In this document: positions 28,766-38,910 of the stretch, piece after piece
Position numbering within the stretch: position 1 is the first letter of the stretch
How the letters are laid out: each line of letters starts with the position of its first letter
Assembly: GCA_026417115.1 (NCBI GenBank)
Contig: JAOADW010000005.1
Span: 1 to 53,312, forward strand
DNA from: Rhodocyclaceae bacterium
GTDB taxonomy: Bacteria; Pseudomonadota; Gammaproteobacteria; Burkholderiales; Rhodocyclaceae
Direction of reading: 5' to 3'
Length of the DNA: 53,312 nt
Position numbers and translations under genes: made by a program
The notes under the pieces: generated by a model
What the model saw: only the letters and a program-made list of their open reading frames with translations
Database searches by the model: none
What the model was told of the DNA's origin: nothing

Positions 28766-28954
28766 TCACAGCGCGCCGATCAATATCCGCTCGGCGGCAA
28801 GCAACGCGAAAATGAACAAAGCCGCCAGCAATGCATATTTGGCGAGCTGCCCGGCAAAGGTGAGATAGCGCCGTTGGCCCGTGAACATCCAGGCCAGGAT
28901 CGCCGCCCCGATCACGGCGGCCAGCACGAGACCCAGAATGCGCAGAAGGAACAT
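28766..28954 (-). CDS. Small two-helix membrane protein downstream of lpxC
   Basis: A 62-residue protein with two hydrophobic segments (FLLRILGLVLAAVIGAAILAWMF and YALLAALFIFALLAAERILI) separated by TGQRRYLTFAGQLAK. Its ATG shares a base with the lpxC stop (TGATG), so it is translationally coupled to lpxC. Small membrane proteins of this kind recur after lpxC in betaproteobacteria; the function is unknown. Longer frames overlap lpxC coding sequence and are rejected. Confidence 0.75.
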   Translation of the reverse strand: MFLLRILGLVLAAVIGAAILAWMFTGQRRYLTFAGQLAKYALLAALFIFALLAAERILIGAL

Positions 28955-29880
28955 CAGGCGAAGCTCGCCTCGGGATAAAGCCGTGCAATGCGGCTCGGCA
29001 AAGAAGAGGCTTCCGCGAAACTCGCCCATTCCCAAGCCTCCTGGTTGCTGAGCAACGCGCGTAACAGGCGGTTGTTGAGCGCATGTCCCGACTTGTGCGC
29101 GACGAATGCGGCGAGCATCGGCGCGCCGGCCAGATACAGATCGCCCACGGCGTCGAGCACTTTGTGCCGGACGAATTCAGCCGGCGCACGCAGCCCTTCC
29201 TCGTTGAGCACGCGATACTCGTCCATGACGATGGCGTTATGAAGGCTCCCCCCTTGGGCAAGGCCCTGGGCGCGCAAGGCTTCGACTTCATGCACGAAAC
29301 CAAACGTCCGCGCGGGGGCGATCTCACGCACATACGATTGGTCGGCAAAATCGACCGTGATGCGGGCGCCGCTTTTATCGATCGCAGGGTGGTTGAAACG
29401 GATGGAAAAATCGAGCCGGAATCCTTCATAGGGCTCGAGTCTTGCCCATTTGTCCCCTTCTTCCACACACACGGTGCGCGCAACGCGAATGAATCGTTTC
29501 AAAGCCGGCTGCTCTTCGATGCCCGCCGCCTGCATCAAGAACACGAAAGGCATCGCCGATCCATCGAGAATGGGGATTTCTTCGCCATCGACATCGACGT
29601 TGAGGTTGTCGATGCCCAGACCCGCCGCGGCCGACATCAGATGCTCGACCGTCGAGATTTTGACGTCGCCGCGCACGAGACACGACGCCAGACGAGTATC
29701 GCCGACGGCATAGGCATCGGCGCGCACGGTCACGACGGGCGTAAGATCGACGCGATGGAAAAGAATGCCGCTATGGGGCGGCGCTGGACGCAAAACGAGC
29801 CTCACCCGCCTGCCGGAATGCAGGCCGATGCCGGTGGTGGCAATGGCCGAGCGAAGGGTGCGTTGTTTGAGCATCGGCAT
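28954..29880 (-). CDS. lpxC: UDP-3-O-acyl-N-acetylglucosamine deacetylase
   Basis: Committed step of lipid A synthesis; a zinc deacetylase in the cytoplasm. The protein has 308 residues. Zinc ligands lie in STVEHLMSA and in the KSGHALNN segment (HKSGHALNN), with the Asp of the [10 protein letters not shown] segment as the third. TTGIGLHSG is the conserved N-terminus. The start at 29880 (MPMLKQRT) is used; the second ATG at 29874 is equally possible. It carries the small membrane gene behind it. Its presence confirms a Gram-negative outer membrane. Confidence 0.97.
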   Translation of the reverse strand: MPMLKQRTLRSAIATTGIGLHSGRRVRLVLRPAPPHSGILFHRVDLTPVVTVRADAYAVGDTRLASCLVRGDVKISTVEHLMSAAAGLGIDNLNVDVDGEEIPILDGSAMPFVFLMQAAGIEEQPALKRFIRVARTVCVEEGDKWARLEPYEGFRLDFSIRFNHPAIDKSGARITVDFADQSYVREIAPARTFGFVHEVEALRAQGLAQGGSLHNAIVMDEYRVLNEEGLRAPAEFVRHKVLDAVGDLYLAGAPMLAAFVAHKSGHALNNRLLRALLSNQEAWEWASFAEASSLPSRIARLYPEASFA

Positions 29881-29942
29881 ATTTTACTCTCGCCGCCGTT
29901 TCTGTGCCCCAACACCCAGCAAGGGCGCAAAAAAGCCCCCGC

Positions 29943-29960
29943 CATGACGACACGGTCATG
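29943..29960 (-). terminator. Possible terminator between DUF2892 gene and lpxC
   Basis: CATGAC and GTCATG pair around a 6-base loop. On the minus strand a run of six T follows 14 bases later, after a G-rich stretch. The stem is short, so this is a weak candidate. Confidence 0.3.
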
Positions 29961-29993
29961 ACGGAGATAGGCGCAAAGGTTTGTGCGAGGCGA

Positions 29994-30185
29994 CTATTGC
30001 TTGTCGCGCGCGCAGGTATTGACGCCGATGAGCGGATAAAGCGGACAAAAGCCGATGAGCCCGGTCGCAAGCGGCACGATGCCGATCCACGCCCATACGG
30101 GCCCACCCATCAACGCCCAAATGACAAGGGCCGCCCCCACGACGATGCGCAGCATGCGATCGATTCCACCCACATTGGTTTTCAT
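29994..30185 (-). CDS. DUF2892 membrane protein
   Basis: A 63-residue protein made almost entirely of two membrane helices (LRIVVGAALVIWALMG and WAWIGIVPLATGLIGFCPLYPLIG). MKTNVGGIDRMLRIV at the start and CPLYPLIGVNTC at the end are diagnostic of DUF2892, also found fused to rhodanese domains in YgaP. The two Cys residues may be functional, as in sulfur-handling relatives, but no rhodanese is present here. A GAGAGGAGA ribosome site precedes the ATG. It follows the Crp-like gene by 72 bases. Confidence 0.85.
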   Translation of the reverse strand: MKTNVGGIDRMLRIVVGAALVIWALMGGPVWAWIGIVPLATGLIGFCPLYPLIGVNTCARDKQ

Positions 30186-30257
30186 GCTCGTCTCTCCTCT
30201 CTACTCTCCGGAGCCACGATTAGACCATCGAACCGGAGTTTCCTTCAGTAACCAAGG

Positions 30258-30899
30258 TCACAGATCGGCGATGCGCCGCAAACCTGCCGGATCGAGGATC
30301 TCGATCTCGTTGCGCGCCAAGCGCACGAACCCTTGGTCGGCAAACCCTTTGAGCAGCCGGCTCACCATTTCGCGCACGGTGCCGAGTTCGTCCGCCAACT
30401 GCTGATGCGTCAGATGCACGTGTCGTCCTCGTCCGAGCAAGCGCGCCGCCAGTCGAGCGTCGAGCTTGCGAAAGGCGATTTCTTCGACGAGTTGCATGAG
30501 CTCTGCCAAACGCTCGCTGAACGTGGCAAAGACGAAGCGGCGAAACGGGGCGTGCGCGAGCAGTCGCTCGAACGTCTCGAGCGGCAGCAGGCCGATCGTC
30601 GTGGCGCCGACGGCATAGCCTCGTGCCTGGTAAGACGCCTTGCCCAAGAGGCAGCCCACGCTGATGATGCAGCTCTCGCCGGGCAAGACGTCATAGAGCG
30701 GCAATTCGCGTCCATTGGGGGCAGGTTTGACGACGCGGATGGCGCCCTCGAAAAGAAATGGAAACCCGCGACAAGGATCCCGCTCATCGAACACGATGGC
30801 GCCGTTTGCCACCTTCCATGAATGCAAGGCGCCGGCAAGCCGATCGCGCTCCTTTTGCGGCAATTCATCGAGCGCTGGATAAAGCTCGCTTAGCGTCAT
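30258..30899 (-). CDS. Crp/Fnr family transcriptional regulator
   Basis: A 213-residue regulator. The N-terminal cyclic-nucleotide-binding-like beta barrel spans residues 15-120 (FPFLFEGAIRVVKPAPNGRELPLYDVLPGESC). A dimer helix and a C-terminal winged helix follow, with HLTHQQLADELGTVREMVSRLLKGFADQGFV as the HTH. The barrel lacks the four N-terminal cysteines of Fnr, so an oxygen-sensing iron-sulfur cluster is unlikely. Cys residues in ESCIISVGCLLG are conserved in some relatives and could be redox-active. It overlaps xthA by ATGA and ends the operon prlC-xthA-crp. The ligand is unknown. Confidence 0.9.
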   Translation of the reverse strand: MTLSELYPALDELPQKERDRLAGALHSWKVANGAIVFDERDPCRGFPFLFEGAIRVVKPAPNGRELPLYDVLPGESCIISVGCLLGKASYQARGYAVGATTIGLLPLETFERLLAHAPFRRFVFATFSERLAELMQLVEEIAFRKLDARLAARLLGRGRHVHLTHQQLADELGTVREMVSRLLKGFADQGFVRLARNEIEILDPAGLRRIADL

Positions 30900-31666
30900 C
30901 GCTCGTCAAGCTCGACGATCACGGGCGCATGATCGGAGGGGCGTTCCTTGGCGCGCAACCGCTTGTCGATGCGCGCCGCCCGACAACGCGTTGCAAGCTC
31001 GTTCGACAGCAGCACATGGTCGATGCGTAGGCCGTGATTGCGGCGGAAAGCGAGCATGCGATAGTCCCACCAGGTATAACTCTTTTCCGGCTGTTCGAAA
31101 AGGCGGAATGCATCGACGAACCCCGCCGCCAAGAGCGCGCGAAAAGCAGCCCTTTCCTCGCTTGAACAAAGGACTTGCTCGCGCCATCCCTCGGGGTCAT
31201 AGACATCCCGATCTTCGGGAGCGATATTGAAGTCGCCGGCCACCACGAGACGAGGATGACGCCTTTTTTCCTCGTCGAGCCACGCCTGGAGATGGGCAAG
31301 CCACGCAAGCTTATAGGCGAACTTTTGCGATCCCACGGCCTGCCCATTGGGAACATAGACGCAAACCACGCGCACATCCTCCACGGTCGCGGCGAGCAAA
31401 CGCTTTTGCCCATCGTCCATACCCGGCAGATCATAATGCGGCGAAAAGAGCGCTCGCCGCGAGAGGATGGCCACGCCGTTATAGGTTTTCTGGCCGCTGT
31501 GCAGCGCGTGGTAGCCGATGTCGGCCATTGCCGCATAGGGGAATCCCGCATCCTCGGTCTTCGTCTCCTGCAGGCAGACGACGTCGGGCGCCTCCTCATT
31601 GAGCCACTCGAGAAGCTGGCCCCCTCTCGCTTTCAATGAATTGACGTTCCAGGTGGCAAGCTTCAT
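30896..31666 (-). CDS. xthA: Exodeoxyribonuclease III
   Basis: AP endonuclease and 3'-5' exonuclease of base-excision repair, 256 residues. Motifs of the exonuclease-endonuclease-phosphatase fold are in order: ATWNVNSLKAR, LQETK (catalytic Glu), GDFNIAPEDRDVYDP, and the terminal SDHAPVIVEL with the catalytic His. It overlaps prlC upstream and the Crp-like gene downstream, each by ATGA, so the three are co-translated. It is complete, with normal length for the XthA group. Confidence 0.96.
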   Translation of the reverse strand: MKLATWNVNSLKARGGQLLEWLNEEAPDVVCLQETKTEDAGFPYAAMADIGYHALHSGQKTYNGVAILSRRALFSPHYDLPGMDDGQKRLLAATVEDVRVVCVYVPNGQAVGSQKFAYKLAWLAHLQAWLDEEKRRHPRLVVAGDFNIAPEDRDVYDPEGWREQVLCSSEERAAFRALLAAGFVDAFRLFEQPEKSYTWWDYRMLAFRRNHGLRIDHVLLSNELATRCRAARIDKRLRAKERPSDHAPVIVELDER

Positions 31667-33741
31667 GGCGTCACGACGCTTGCATCATGCCTACGGTTCA
31701 TCCCCCCGCCTGCATCTTCCACCAGTCCTGCATGGCGCAACAACGCCTCGAGGGAAGGCCTGCGGCCCCGGAAAGCCAGGAAGGACTCCAGCGCCGGACG
31801 CGAGCCGCCGACGGCAAGGATTTCTCGCCAGAAACGCTCGCCCAGCGTGGCGTCGAGCACGGATCCGGTCAGTGTCTGCCGCTCTTCGAATGCTGCATAG
31901 GCGTCGGCCGAGAGCACCTCCGCCCATTTGTAGCTATAGTAGCCCGCCGCATAACCGCCGGCGAAAATATGGGAGAAGCTCTGAGGAAAGCGATTCCACG
32001 CCGGCGGGCGAAACACCGCCACTTCCTCACGGACCTCTTCGAGCACAGTCAGAAAATCGCGACGGTTTTCCCAGTGCAAGCGTAAATCGAACAGCGCAAA
32101 CTCGATCTGGCGCAGCATCAAGAGGCCGCTCTGGAAATTCCGCGCCGCCCACATCTTGTCGAAAAGCGCTCGCGGCAAGGGTTCGCCCGTTTCCACATGC
32201 GCGCTCATCGCCTGCAGCACGTCCCAGTCCCAGCAAAAATTTTCCATGAACTGGGACGGCAGCTCGACGGCGTCCCACTCCACGCCATCGATGCCCGAGA
32301 CGCCATATTCATCGACTTCGGTGAGCAGATGATGCAACGCATGCCCCGTCTCATGGAAAAGGGTTTGCACGTCGTCATGGGTGAAGAGGGCGGGCCTTCC
32401 GCCGACGGGCGGAGAAAAATTGCAGCAGAGATAAGCAACCGGCGTCTGCACCGTTTCCCCCTTGCGCCGCCGGCAAATGGCGTCGGCCATCCACGCGCCG
32501 CCGCGTTTGCTTTCCCGCGCATAAAGATCGAGGTAGAAGCGGCCGACCAAGCGGCCTTCGCGCAGGATGCGGAAGAAGCGCACGTCGGGATGCCAGGCCG
32601 GCGCACGGTCGGGCTCGATCTCGACCTTGAATAAGGCGCCAATGCAGCGAAAAAGCCCTTCGAGCACTTTGGGTTCTGGAAAATACTGCTTGACCTCGTC
32701 ATCGGAAAAACCGTGGCGCGACTGTTTGAGTTTTTCCGACGCCCAGGTGAGATCCCAACTCTCGAGCGTGGCAAGACCGAGTTCCTCTCGCGCGAAAGCC
32801 GTGAGTTCCGCTAGCTCGCGCTCGGCGAAAGGACGCGCGCGGCGCGCGAGCTCACGCAGGAAATCAGCAACCTCGGCAGGCGTGGCGGCCATCTTGGGTT
32901 CGAGAGAAAGCTCGGCATAGTTGGCAAAGCCCAGAAGCTTGGCTTCCTCTTCTCGCAGCGTGAGGATCCTCTCGATCAGAGGGCCGTTGTCGCGCGTCGC
33001 AGGGCCAAATTCCGAGGCACGCGTGGCATAGGCGCGATACATCCTTTCCCGCAGGGCGCGATCATCGGCATATTGCATCACGGGCAAATAAGACGGCGCA
33101 TGCAGCGTAAATTTCCAGCCGGTCTTTCCCTCGCGCTCGGCAGCTTCCGCGGCAGCCTGCTTGACATCCTCAGGAAGACCGGCAAGGCGCGCTTCGTCGA
33201 CGACCCATTCGGTATAGGCGTTGGTGGCGTCGAGGAGATTCTCGGAGAATTTGGCGGCCAGCTGCGAAAGCTCTTCCTGGATGGCCATGAAGCGAGGCTT
33301 CTCTGCTTCGCTCAATTCGGCGCCCGACAGGCGGAAATCCCGTAGGGCTTGCTCGATGACGCGGCGACGTGCAGATGAGAAAGCCGAGAAAGCAGGGCTT
33401 TCCGCCAACGCTTTGTAATGCCGATACAGCCCAAGATTTTGCCCGAGTTCCGTATAGTAGCGCGTCACCTCCGGCAAAAGGGCGTTATAAGCCGCACGCC
33501 AGGCAACGACGTCATTGACGCTATGCATGTGGCTCACCACGCCCCAAGCGCGCGCCAAGCGCTCCGCGGCATCCATCAAGGGGGCGACGAAATCATCCCA
33601 GGTCGCGGGCGTGTTCTGGCTCGCAAGGCGTGCGATCAAGGCCCTGTTTTCTTCCAATAGGGACTGGATCGCAGGCGCCACATGCTCAGGCTGGATCGCA
33701 TCGAAACGGGGCAGATCGGAAAAGTCGAGCAAAGGGTTCAT
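31663..33741 (-). CDS. prlC: Oligopeptidase A (M3 family)
   Basis: Zinc metallopeptidase degrading short peptides, including cleaved signal peptides, in the cytoplasm. The protein has 692 residues, the usual length. The HExxH zinc motif is FHETGHALHH, with the third ligand Glu in the following segment (SQFMENFCWD). The family pattern LPRFDAIQPEHVAPAI is at the N-terminus. The start at 33741 (MNPLLDFSDLP) fits homologues, although no clear ribosome site is present. It is the first gene of the operon prlC-xthA-crp. Confidence 0.95.
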   Translation of the reverse strand: MNPLLDFSDLPRFDAIQPEHVAPAIQSLLEENRALIARLASQNTPATWDDFVAPLMDAAERLARAWGVVSHMHSVNDVVAWRAAYNALLPEVTRYYTELGQNLGLYRHYKALAESPAFSAFSSARRRVIEQALRDFRLSGAELSEAEKPRFMAIQEELSQLAAKFSENLLDATNAYTEWVVDEARLAGLPEDVKQAAAEAAEREGKTGWKFTLHAPSYLPVMQYADDRALRERMYRAYATRASEFGPATRDNGPLIERILTLREEEAKLLGFANYAELSLEPKMAATPAEVADFLRELARRARPFAERELAELTAFAREELGLATLESWDLTWASEKLKQSRHGFSDDEVKQYFPEPKVLEGLFRCIGALFKVEIEPDRAPAWHPDVRFFRILREGRLVGRFYLDLYARESKRGGAWMADAICRRRKGETVQTPVAYLCCNFSPPVGGRPALFTHDDVQTLFHETGHALHHLLTEVDEYGVSGIDGVEWDAVELPSQFMENFCWDWDVLQAMSAHVETGEPLPRALFDKMWAARNFQSGLLMLRQIEFALFDLRLHWENRRDFLTVLEEVREEVAVFRPPAWNRFPQSFSHIFAGGYAAGYYSYKWAEVLSADAYAAFEERQTLTGSVLDATLGERFWREILAVGGSRPALESFLAFRGRRPSLEALLRHAGLVEDAGGGMNRRHDASVVTP

Positions 33742-33819
33742 CGGCGTCAATCGGTTGGCAAAAATATACGGTATGGGCAGTCGACGGCGAAAACCCACAC
33801 AAGCCGGGCACCGTCCGGG

Positions 33820-34704
33820 CTAAATGCCCACAAGGCGCGCCAAGGCTTCGCGATACTTCGCAGCCGTCTTCTCGATCACCTCTGCCGGCAGATGTGGAGC
33901 CGGCGGCTTTTTGTTCCAGGCGAGCGCCTCCAGGTAGTCTCGCACGAACTGCTTGTCGAATGAGGGCGGATTTTCTCCTGGACGATACGCATCGGCAGGC
34001 CAAAAGCGCGAGGAGTCTGGGGTCAAGACTTCGTCGATCAGATGCAAGCGGCCCGCCTCATCGAGGCCGAATTCGAATTTGGTGTCGGCGATGAGGATGC
34101 CGCGCGACTCGGCATAGGCAGCCGCTTCACGATACAGGTTCAGGGCGGTGCTGCGCACGGCCTCTGCCATCTCTACGCCGATCATTTTTTCCACCGTTGC
34201 ATAATCGATGTTTTCGTCATGTGCGCCAACGGCTGCCTTGGTCGAGGGCGTAAAGAGGGGTTGCGGCAATTTCTCGGCGAGCGCAAGGCCCACCGGTAAC
34301 GGGATGCCACAGACCTTGCCGGTCTGCTGATATTCCTTCCAGCCTGAGCCCAGCAGATAGCCGCGTACCACCGCCTCGATCGGCAGAGGCGCAAGCCGTT
34401 TGACCACCAATGCGCGATGTCGCACCACGCAGGCTTCCTCCGCCGCGACGACCCGTGTGGGATCGATGTCCGTGAGCTGGTTGGGCACGATGTGCGCGAG
34501 TTTGCGCAGCCAGAATTCCGTCATGCGCGTGAGCACTTCGCCCTTACCCGGAATGGGATCGGGCAAAACGACATCGAAGGCGGAGAGCCGGTCGGTGGCG
34601 ATGACCAGCAGCTTGTCTTCGCCCACGGCATAGATGTCACGCACCTTGCCACGTGAGACGAACGGCAGACTTTTGAGATGGGATTCGAACAGGGGCGAGA
34701 TCAT
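33820..34704 (-). CDS. purC: Phosphoribosylaminoimidazole-succinocarboxamide synthase (SAICAR synthetase)
   Basis: Joins CAIR and aspartate with ATP in purine synthesis. The protein has 294 residues. Conserved segments are [30 protein letters not shown] (nucleotide loop), [24 protein letters not shown] and [12 protein letters not shown]. The start at 34704 ([13 protein letters not shown]) is favoured because homologues begin here; an ATG at 34719 is possible. It starts one base after the PsiE-like stop, suggesting a shared transcript. Confidence 0.96.
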   Translation of the reverse strand: MISPLFESHLKSLPFVSRGKVRDIYAVGEDKLLVIATDRLSAFDVVLPDPIPGKGEVLTRMTEFWLRKLAHIVPNQLTDIDPTRVVAAEEACVVRHRALVVKRLAPLPIEAVVRGYLLGSGWKEYQQTGKVCGIPLPVGLALAEKLPQPLFTPSTKAAVGAHDENIDYATVEKMIGVEMAEAVRSTALNLYREAAAYAESRGILIADTKFEFGLDEAGRLHLIDEVLTPDSSRFWPADAYRPGENPPSFDKQFVRDYLEALAWNKKPPAPHLPAEVIEKTAAKYREALARLVGI

Positions 34705-34705
34705 G

Positions 34706-35155
34706 TCATTCGCGCACATAGGGTTTTTCCGGCGAGCTCGTGGCGATGTCTTGCTCGTAAGGAAAGCGCACGTGGCCGTAACGAATGATGAGCACCCCCA
34801 GCGTGAGCAAAAAAATCGCCAACGCGACGGCAAGCATGCGCCATTCCGACATGTCCTTGATGTCGAGAATCAGATAACGCGCCAAGGCCACCATCGCGAT
34901 ATACATGGGAAAACGCACCGGCATGTGGCCTGCCTTCAGATACTGGCCAATCATGGCCAGCACTTCGAGGTAGAGAAACATCAAAAGCAGATCGGCGAGT
35001 TGCACGCGCTGTGCGTCGAGCATGAGCCGCACCTCTTCGATCATGGCGAGTGCGGTAGCGATGCCGATGGCCATCAAGCCGAAAAACTCGACGGCGTCGA
35101 GGCCATGCCCTGCCCAGCGGCGCAAGCGTGCAACGGTATGGGAATGGACATCCAT
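34706..35155 (-). CDS. PsiE-like phosphate-starvation-inducible membrane protein
   Basis: A 149-residue inner-membrane protein with four hydrophobic segments ([80 protein letters not shown]). Segment order and the motif [11 protein letters not shown] match the PsiE family, whose function is unknown. The ATG at 35155 is used; an in-frame TTG at 35173 is less likely. It lies just upstream of purC and downstream of the tRNA-Thr terminator. Confidence 0.82.
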   Translation of the reverse strand: MDVHSHTVARLRRWAGHGLDAVEFFGLMAIGIATALAMIEEVRLMLDAQRVQLADLLLMFLYLEVLAMIGQYLKAGHMPVRFPMYIAMVALARYLILDIKDMSEWRMLAVALAIFLLTLGVLIIRYGHVRFPYEQDIATSSPEKPYVRE

Positions 35156-35174
35156 GGCGGCTTTATAAACCAAA

Positions 35175-35198
35175 ACGGCCTTCGCTGGCGAAGGCCGT
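35175..35198 (-). terminator. Rho-independent terminator of tRNA-Thr
   Basis: ACGGCCTTCG and CGAAGGCCGT form a perfect 10-base stem around a 4-base loop. Read on the minus strand, TTTGGTTTAT follows the stem. It lies 8 bases downstream of the tRNA-Thr 3' end. Confidence 0.85.
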
Positions 35199-35206
35199 CG
35201 GGATTC

Positions 35207-35282
<76 letters not shown>

Positions 35283-35311
35283 GCATCGCGCGCATTATAC
35301 CGCGCTTGCCG

Positions 35312-38300
35312 TCAGCGCGTGAGCTCGCGCCACTGCAGACGACGAATCTGCCGTGCTGCGGCGGAGGGAGGATTGCCATAGGTCGGATACTTGGCGTCCG
35401 AGGTCGTCACGATGGTCACTACCTTGCCTGAAGGAAGTTTGACGATGTTGATACCGACGATCAGCGAATTACCCGTATTGATGGTCTGCTCGGGCGTCGA
35501 AACCTTGTTTGCCTTGGGCCAGGGATCGACGAAATAGAGCCAGCTCGAACCGCCGATGTTACAGACGTTGGGTTCAGGGATGTTCGCCGGCACAACCCAC
35601 CATCCGAGTTGATATTTCGCATCGACATCGACGCGCTCGCCGAGCTTGACGTCGAAATCCATATACCAGGCGACGCTGTTGTCGGCCATCGCCGTATAGG
35701 TGATGGTGCGCAAACCGGTGTTGCCCGAGAGATTTTGCATCACCGTCTGCGGGTGCGCACGGATGAGGCCATAGGTGGTGGAAAGATCGTCTTTGATGCC
35801 GTAAAGCGACATCATGTCGGTGGAGGCCACATCCGATTGCCCAAGATACTTGCCCGTCGCAACCAGGATCACGCGCCTGGACACGCCGTTGATCTTGATT
35901 TCGGCAAGCTCGGGGCGCGTGGTCACCGGCTGGGTGCCTGCCCCTGCAGTCTTACCAAGCGTCGCCAGTTTGGTGGCCGTACCGGCGATGATGTCGAACC
36001 GCCAGACATTGCCATCGAGGTCACCGGCATAGACATGCTGGGTCGAATTGTCGAGTTTGGCGTTCTCGACCCAGTTGGCGATCTTGGCGATCCCTGATTT
36101 CGCTGGATCGGTGACCGTCATGTCGGTGACGATCTCGAGGAGCTTGGCGCCCGTGGCGGCATTGAGCACGTAAAGCCGCCCGCGGCCATCGCCGGGCGAG
36201 GCGTTGTTGTAGCCCGAGGCGACAATCACCACCCATTGGCCGTTGCGCTTGGTGATCAGCGCATTGCCGAAGGTATAGCCGAGATTCGCATCCGAAAACT
36301 CCCAGAGAAGCTGTGGGCTCGCGGGATCCGTGATGTCGAGGGCATAATAGGCGCGTCCGCCCTTGCCCAGACCGCCGACGAGGATGGTCTTCCACTGGTT
36401 GGCGTTACAGCTCGTCGTCGGACAGATGTCGCCCACCGTGATGGGGCCATCGACGAAGTAGCGATGATTGGTGGCGTAATTGAAATCGGCGAGTTTATAG
36501 AGCTGCGGGATCACGGCGGAGGGCACGAAGGCCCAAAGCTCGACGCCCGTATCGGCGTTGAAGGCGTGCAGCATGCCGTCATTGGCAGCAGCATAGACCA
36601 CGCCCTGCCGCGTGGCCTTGTTGCTGGCGAAGGTCGCGTAATTGTCGTCACTATAGTTGAAGATCGGTTTTTTCACATAGACCGGCGCGCCATGCACGAT
36701 GTCACCCAGCACATGCTTGCGGTCGCGAAAGAGGCGCCAGGTGTTGCCATCCTGATCTTCATGCTGATACTGGCCGCGCAAATAATTGATCATCGCATTT
36801 TGCGTCGCTTGCGCCTGTTCGGCGGGCGAGAGCGTCGCCCAGTGTGAAAGCGCGCCGTTAGGATTATCCGTCCCGGGGCTGAAGTTCTTGGCCGAGACAT
36901 ACGCCGAGAGATTGGCCGGCGTAAATGGTTTCAACGTGCCGCCGGAAGCAAAATAGATCGTGCGCGCATCGCTCGAGGCCGAGACTTGGGTATCGAGCCG
37001 CTCTTTGGCCGACCAGATCTTCTCCGAAGAAACGGCGCCCGTGACGAGATCGATGCTGCGCGCCTCGATGTCGCCATCCCAATCGACGGTCGTATACATC
37101 GCGACATAGGCATAGTTGTCCCCTGCCACCGGCTCGAGGTTCGAAGTCGCCGCCGCGGCGGCCGAGGCCAGGCGCGCCGAGACGCCTGCCAAGGCCTTCG
37201 AGAGGCCACTGGCCATCGACTCCGGATTCTTGGCGGAGAAATACTTGCCGCGCCCATTGACGGCGGCATGCCAGAGGTCATCGACGCGATGCAAGTCTTC
37301 TGTATCCATCGGGTCTGGCCATTTTTTCGTGCCGTTCTTCAAGGCCTCGAAATCCGGACAGGCGCCTGCCGTGTCGTAATTCTCGCAATACTTGAGCGAA
37401 CCATCGATGCCCAAGCCCAGCGTGAAAGTGGTCATATGCTGATGGGTTGCCTTGTCCTCGCCCGCGCCCGGCACGTTGTTCTCACAGACATCCAGGCCGA
37501 GGCTGCCCGTGCAATTACCGAGAGCAGGCGTGCGCAAATCGGTTTGATAGTAGTACATCGCGACGTCGGCGAGGGAATTGGCGGTACCCAAGCCGGTGGT
37601 CGTCGTCGACGAGATCAGCACCGCATTCGTGGGATTTGGATTCGGAATCAAGCTATTCCAGTTCGATACGCAGGTTGCGACTGTTTCTTGCGAGCCGTAA
37701 TTGCTCCAGGCGCTGGTCACGGCGCTACCGGGTGGATCCAACGGCGTGGTCACCGTTTGCCGTTCCTCTTGCCGGCGCACGGTACGCCTCCCACTGGAAC
37801 ATCCGCTGCTCGTGGTCGTGTAGTTATAGCGTTGATAGGTATCGACGCGAATGACGGAGGTGCCATCCCACATCGGTGGCGGCGCCGAGCCGTCCTGATT
37901 GCCGATCTCGGAGGTCCCATCGAGCTTGTAGCCCGCCTCGGAGTTCCAAAAGCCGTCAGTCGTCAGAATGGCGAAATTCTGCTGACAGGAATACTGCACG
38001 GGATCATCGCCGATCTTGCCTGCATAGATGCGGCCCACCTTGGAAAGCGCCGCGCGCAGTGGCGTGCCGCCGGAGGCGCTCGCCTTGTAGATCTTCTCGA
38101 AAATCTTGCTGCGTTGCGTGCAGCCGGGCAAGGCTGCGCAAAAGGCATCGATCTTTTGGAACTCGTCATGATTGGTGTCCGTGCCGGTATAGCTGTGGGT
38201 GGTGAAGCCAATCCGGTAATTGCCGGGATTCACGATGCCTGAGAGGGCCTCTCCGAGCGCCGCCTTGGCCATGTAAAGCCGCGTGCGGTAGTAGCTATAC

Positions 38301-38899
38301 CAGTTGGCGAAATTTTGCCTTTCCGCCGCCGCCACCGTCACCTTCGTGAAACGGGAAGGAAATTCGCCGTTGCACTCCTGGTAAAACGTGGTCGAGGTAT
38401 CGACGTTGCCATCGGCCAGATAGGCATAGGACATCGCCGGCTGGGTGCCGGAATAGGTGTAGTAATACGCGGCCTGCGGCGTATCGTCGCCGCCATTATA
38501 GCTCGTGGTGTTGTCATAGGCCTTGAAAGACGTCGAAAGATTGACCTTCGTCGAAGACGCGTTGTAGCCATCATAGGGGGCATTGAAAAAATCGACATTG
38601 GGGTATCGGGTCCCATCCGCCTTGAGCGGCGGTAAGTAGGTGACGTTCGGGTTGTAATAGACGCCATTGCACTGCGCGGATTTGTAGCCCACCGTGGTGC
38701 GCAAACCGCGCACGTGATCTGGCAGATGGGTCCAGCCCATCGAGCCGGAATCGTCGAGGATGATCATCACGTTGGGCTTGACCTCCCCGCTGGTGCCTGA
38801 AGCAAGTGGCTTGTCGGCGAGATCGACATTGCCTGCACTTGCAGGAAGAGAAACCCCGCCAAGAAGACTCATCGCGACGATCAAAAACACGCGTTTCAT
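35312..38899 (-). CDS. pilY1: Type IV pilus tip adhesin/assembly protein PilY1
   Basis: A 1195-residue exported protein with signal peptide (VFLIVAMSLLGGVSLPASA). The N-terminal von Willebrand A domain carries an intact MIDAS motif DDSGSM at about residue 50. The C-terminal beta-propeller, typical of PilY1, starts near residue 740 (GVVYAAANDGMLHAFNADTGVELWAFVP). Several Cys pairs lie in the middle. PilY1 sits at the pilus tip with the minor pilins, promotes pilus extension and can act in adhesion and surface sensing. A GAGGAGATCG ribosome site supports the start. It is the last gene of the minor-pilin operon, 11 bases after pilX. Confidence 0.95.
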   Translation of the reverse strand: MKRVFLIVAMSLLGGVSLPASAGNVDLADKPLASGTSGEVKPNVMIILDDSGSMGWTHLPDHVRGLRTTVGYKSAQCNGVYYNPNVTYLPPLKADGTRYPNVDFFNAPYDGYNASSTKVNLSTSFKAYDNTTSYNGGDDTPQAAYYYTYSGTQPAMSYAYLADGNVDTSTTFYQECNGEFPSRFTKVTVAAAERQNFANWYSYYRTRLYMAKAALGEALSGIVNPGNYRIGFTTHSYTGTDTNHDEFQKIDAFCAALPGCTQRSKIFEKIYKASASGGTPLRAALSKVGRIYAGKIGDDPVQYSCQQNFAILTTDGFWNSEAGYKLDGTSEIGNQDGSAPPPMWDGTSVIRVDTYQRYNYTTTSSGCSSGRRTVRRQEERQTVTTPLDPPGSAVTSAWSNYGSQETVATCVSNWNSLIPNPNPTNAVLISSTTTTGLGTANSLADVAMYYYQTDLRTPALGNCTGSLGLDVCENNVPGAGEDKATHQHMTTFTLGLGIDGSLKYCENYDTAGACPDFEALKNGTKKWPDPMDTEDLHRVDDLWHAAVNGRGKYFSAKNPESMASGLSKALAGVSARLASAAAAATSNLEPVAGDNYAYVAMYTTVDWDGDIEARSIDLVTGAVSSEKIWSAKERLDTQVSASSDARTIYFASGGTLKPFTPANLSAYVSAKNFSPGTDNPNGALSHWATLSPAEQAQATQNAMINYLRGQYQHEDQDGNTWRLFRDRKHVLGDIVHGAPVYVKKPIFNYSDDNYATFASNKATRQGVVYAAANDGMLHAFNADTGVELWAFVPSAVIPQLYKLADFNYATNHRYFVDGPITVGDICPTTSCNANQWKTILVGGLGKGGRAYYALDITDPASPQLLWEFSDANLGYTFGNALITKRNGQWVVIVASGYNNASPGDGRGRLYVLNAATGAKLLEIVTDMTVTDPAKSGIAKIANWVENAKLDNSTQHVYAGDLDGNVWRFDIIAGTATKLATLGKTAGAGTQPVTTRPELAEIKINGVSRRVILVATGKYLGQSDVASTDMMSLYGIKDDLSTTYGLIRAHPQTVMQNLSGNTGLRTITYTAMADNSVAWYMDFDVKLGERVDVDAKYQLGWWVVPANIPEPNVCNIGGSSWLYFVDPWPKANKVSTPEQTINTGNSLIVGINIVKLPSGKVVTIVTTSDAKYPTYGNPPSAAARQIRRLQWRELTR

Positions 38900-38910
38900 G
38901 GTCGATCTCC

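Noticed and set aside
36986-38242. Open frame of 418 codons on the plus strand
   Set aside because: Antisense to pilY1, whose vWA and propeller domains are clear.
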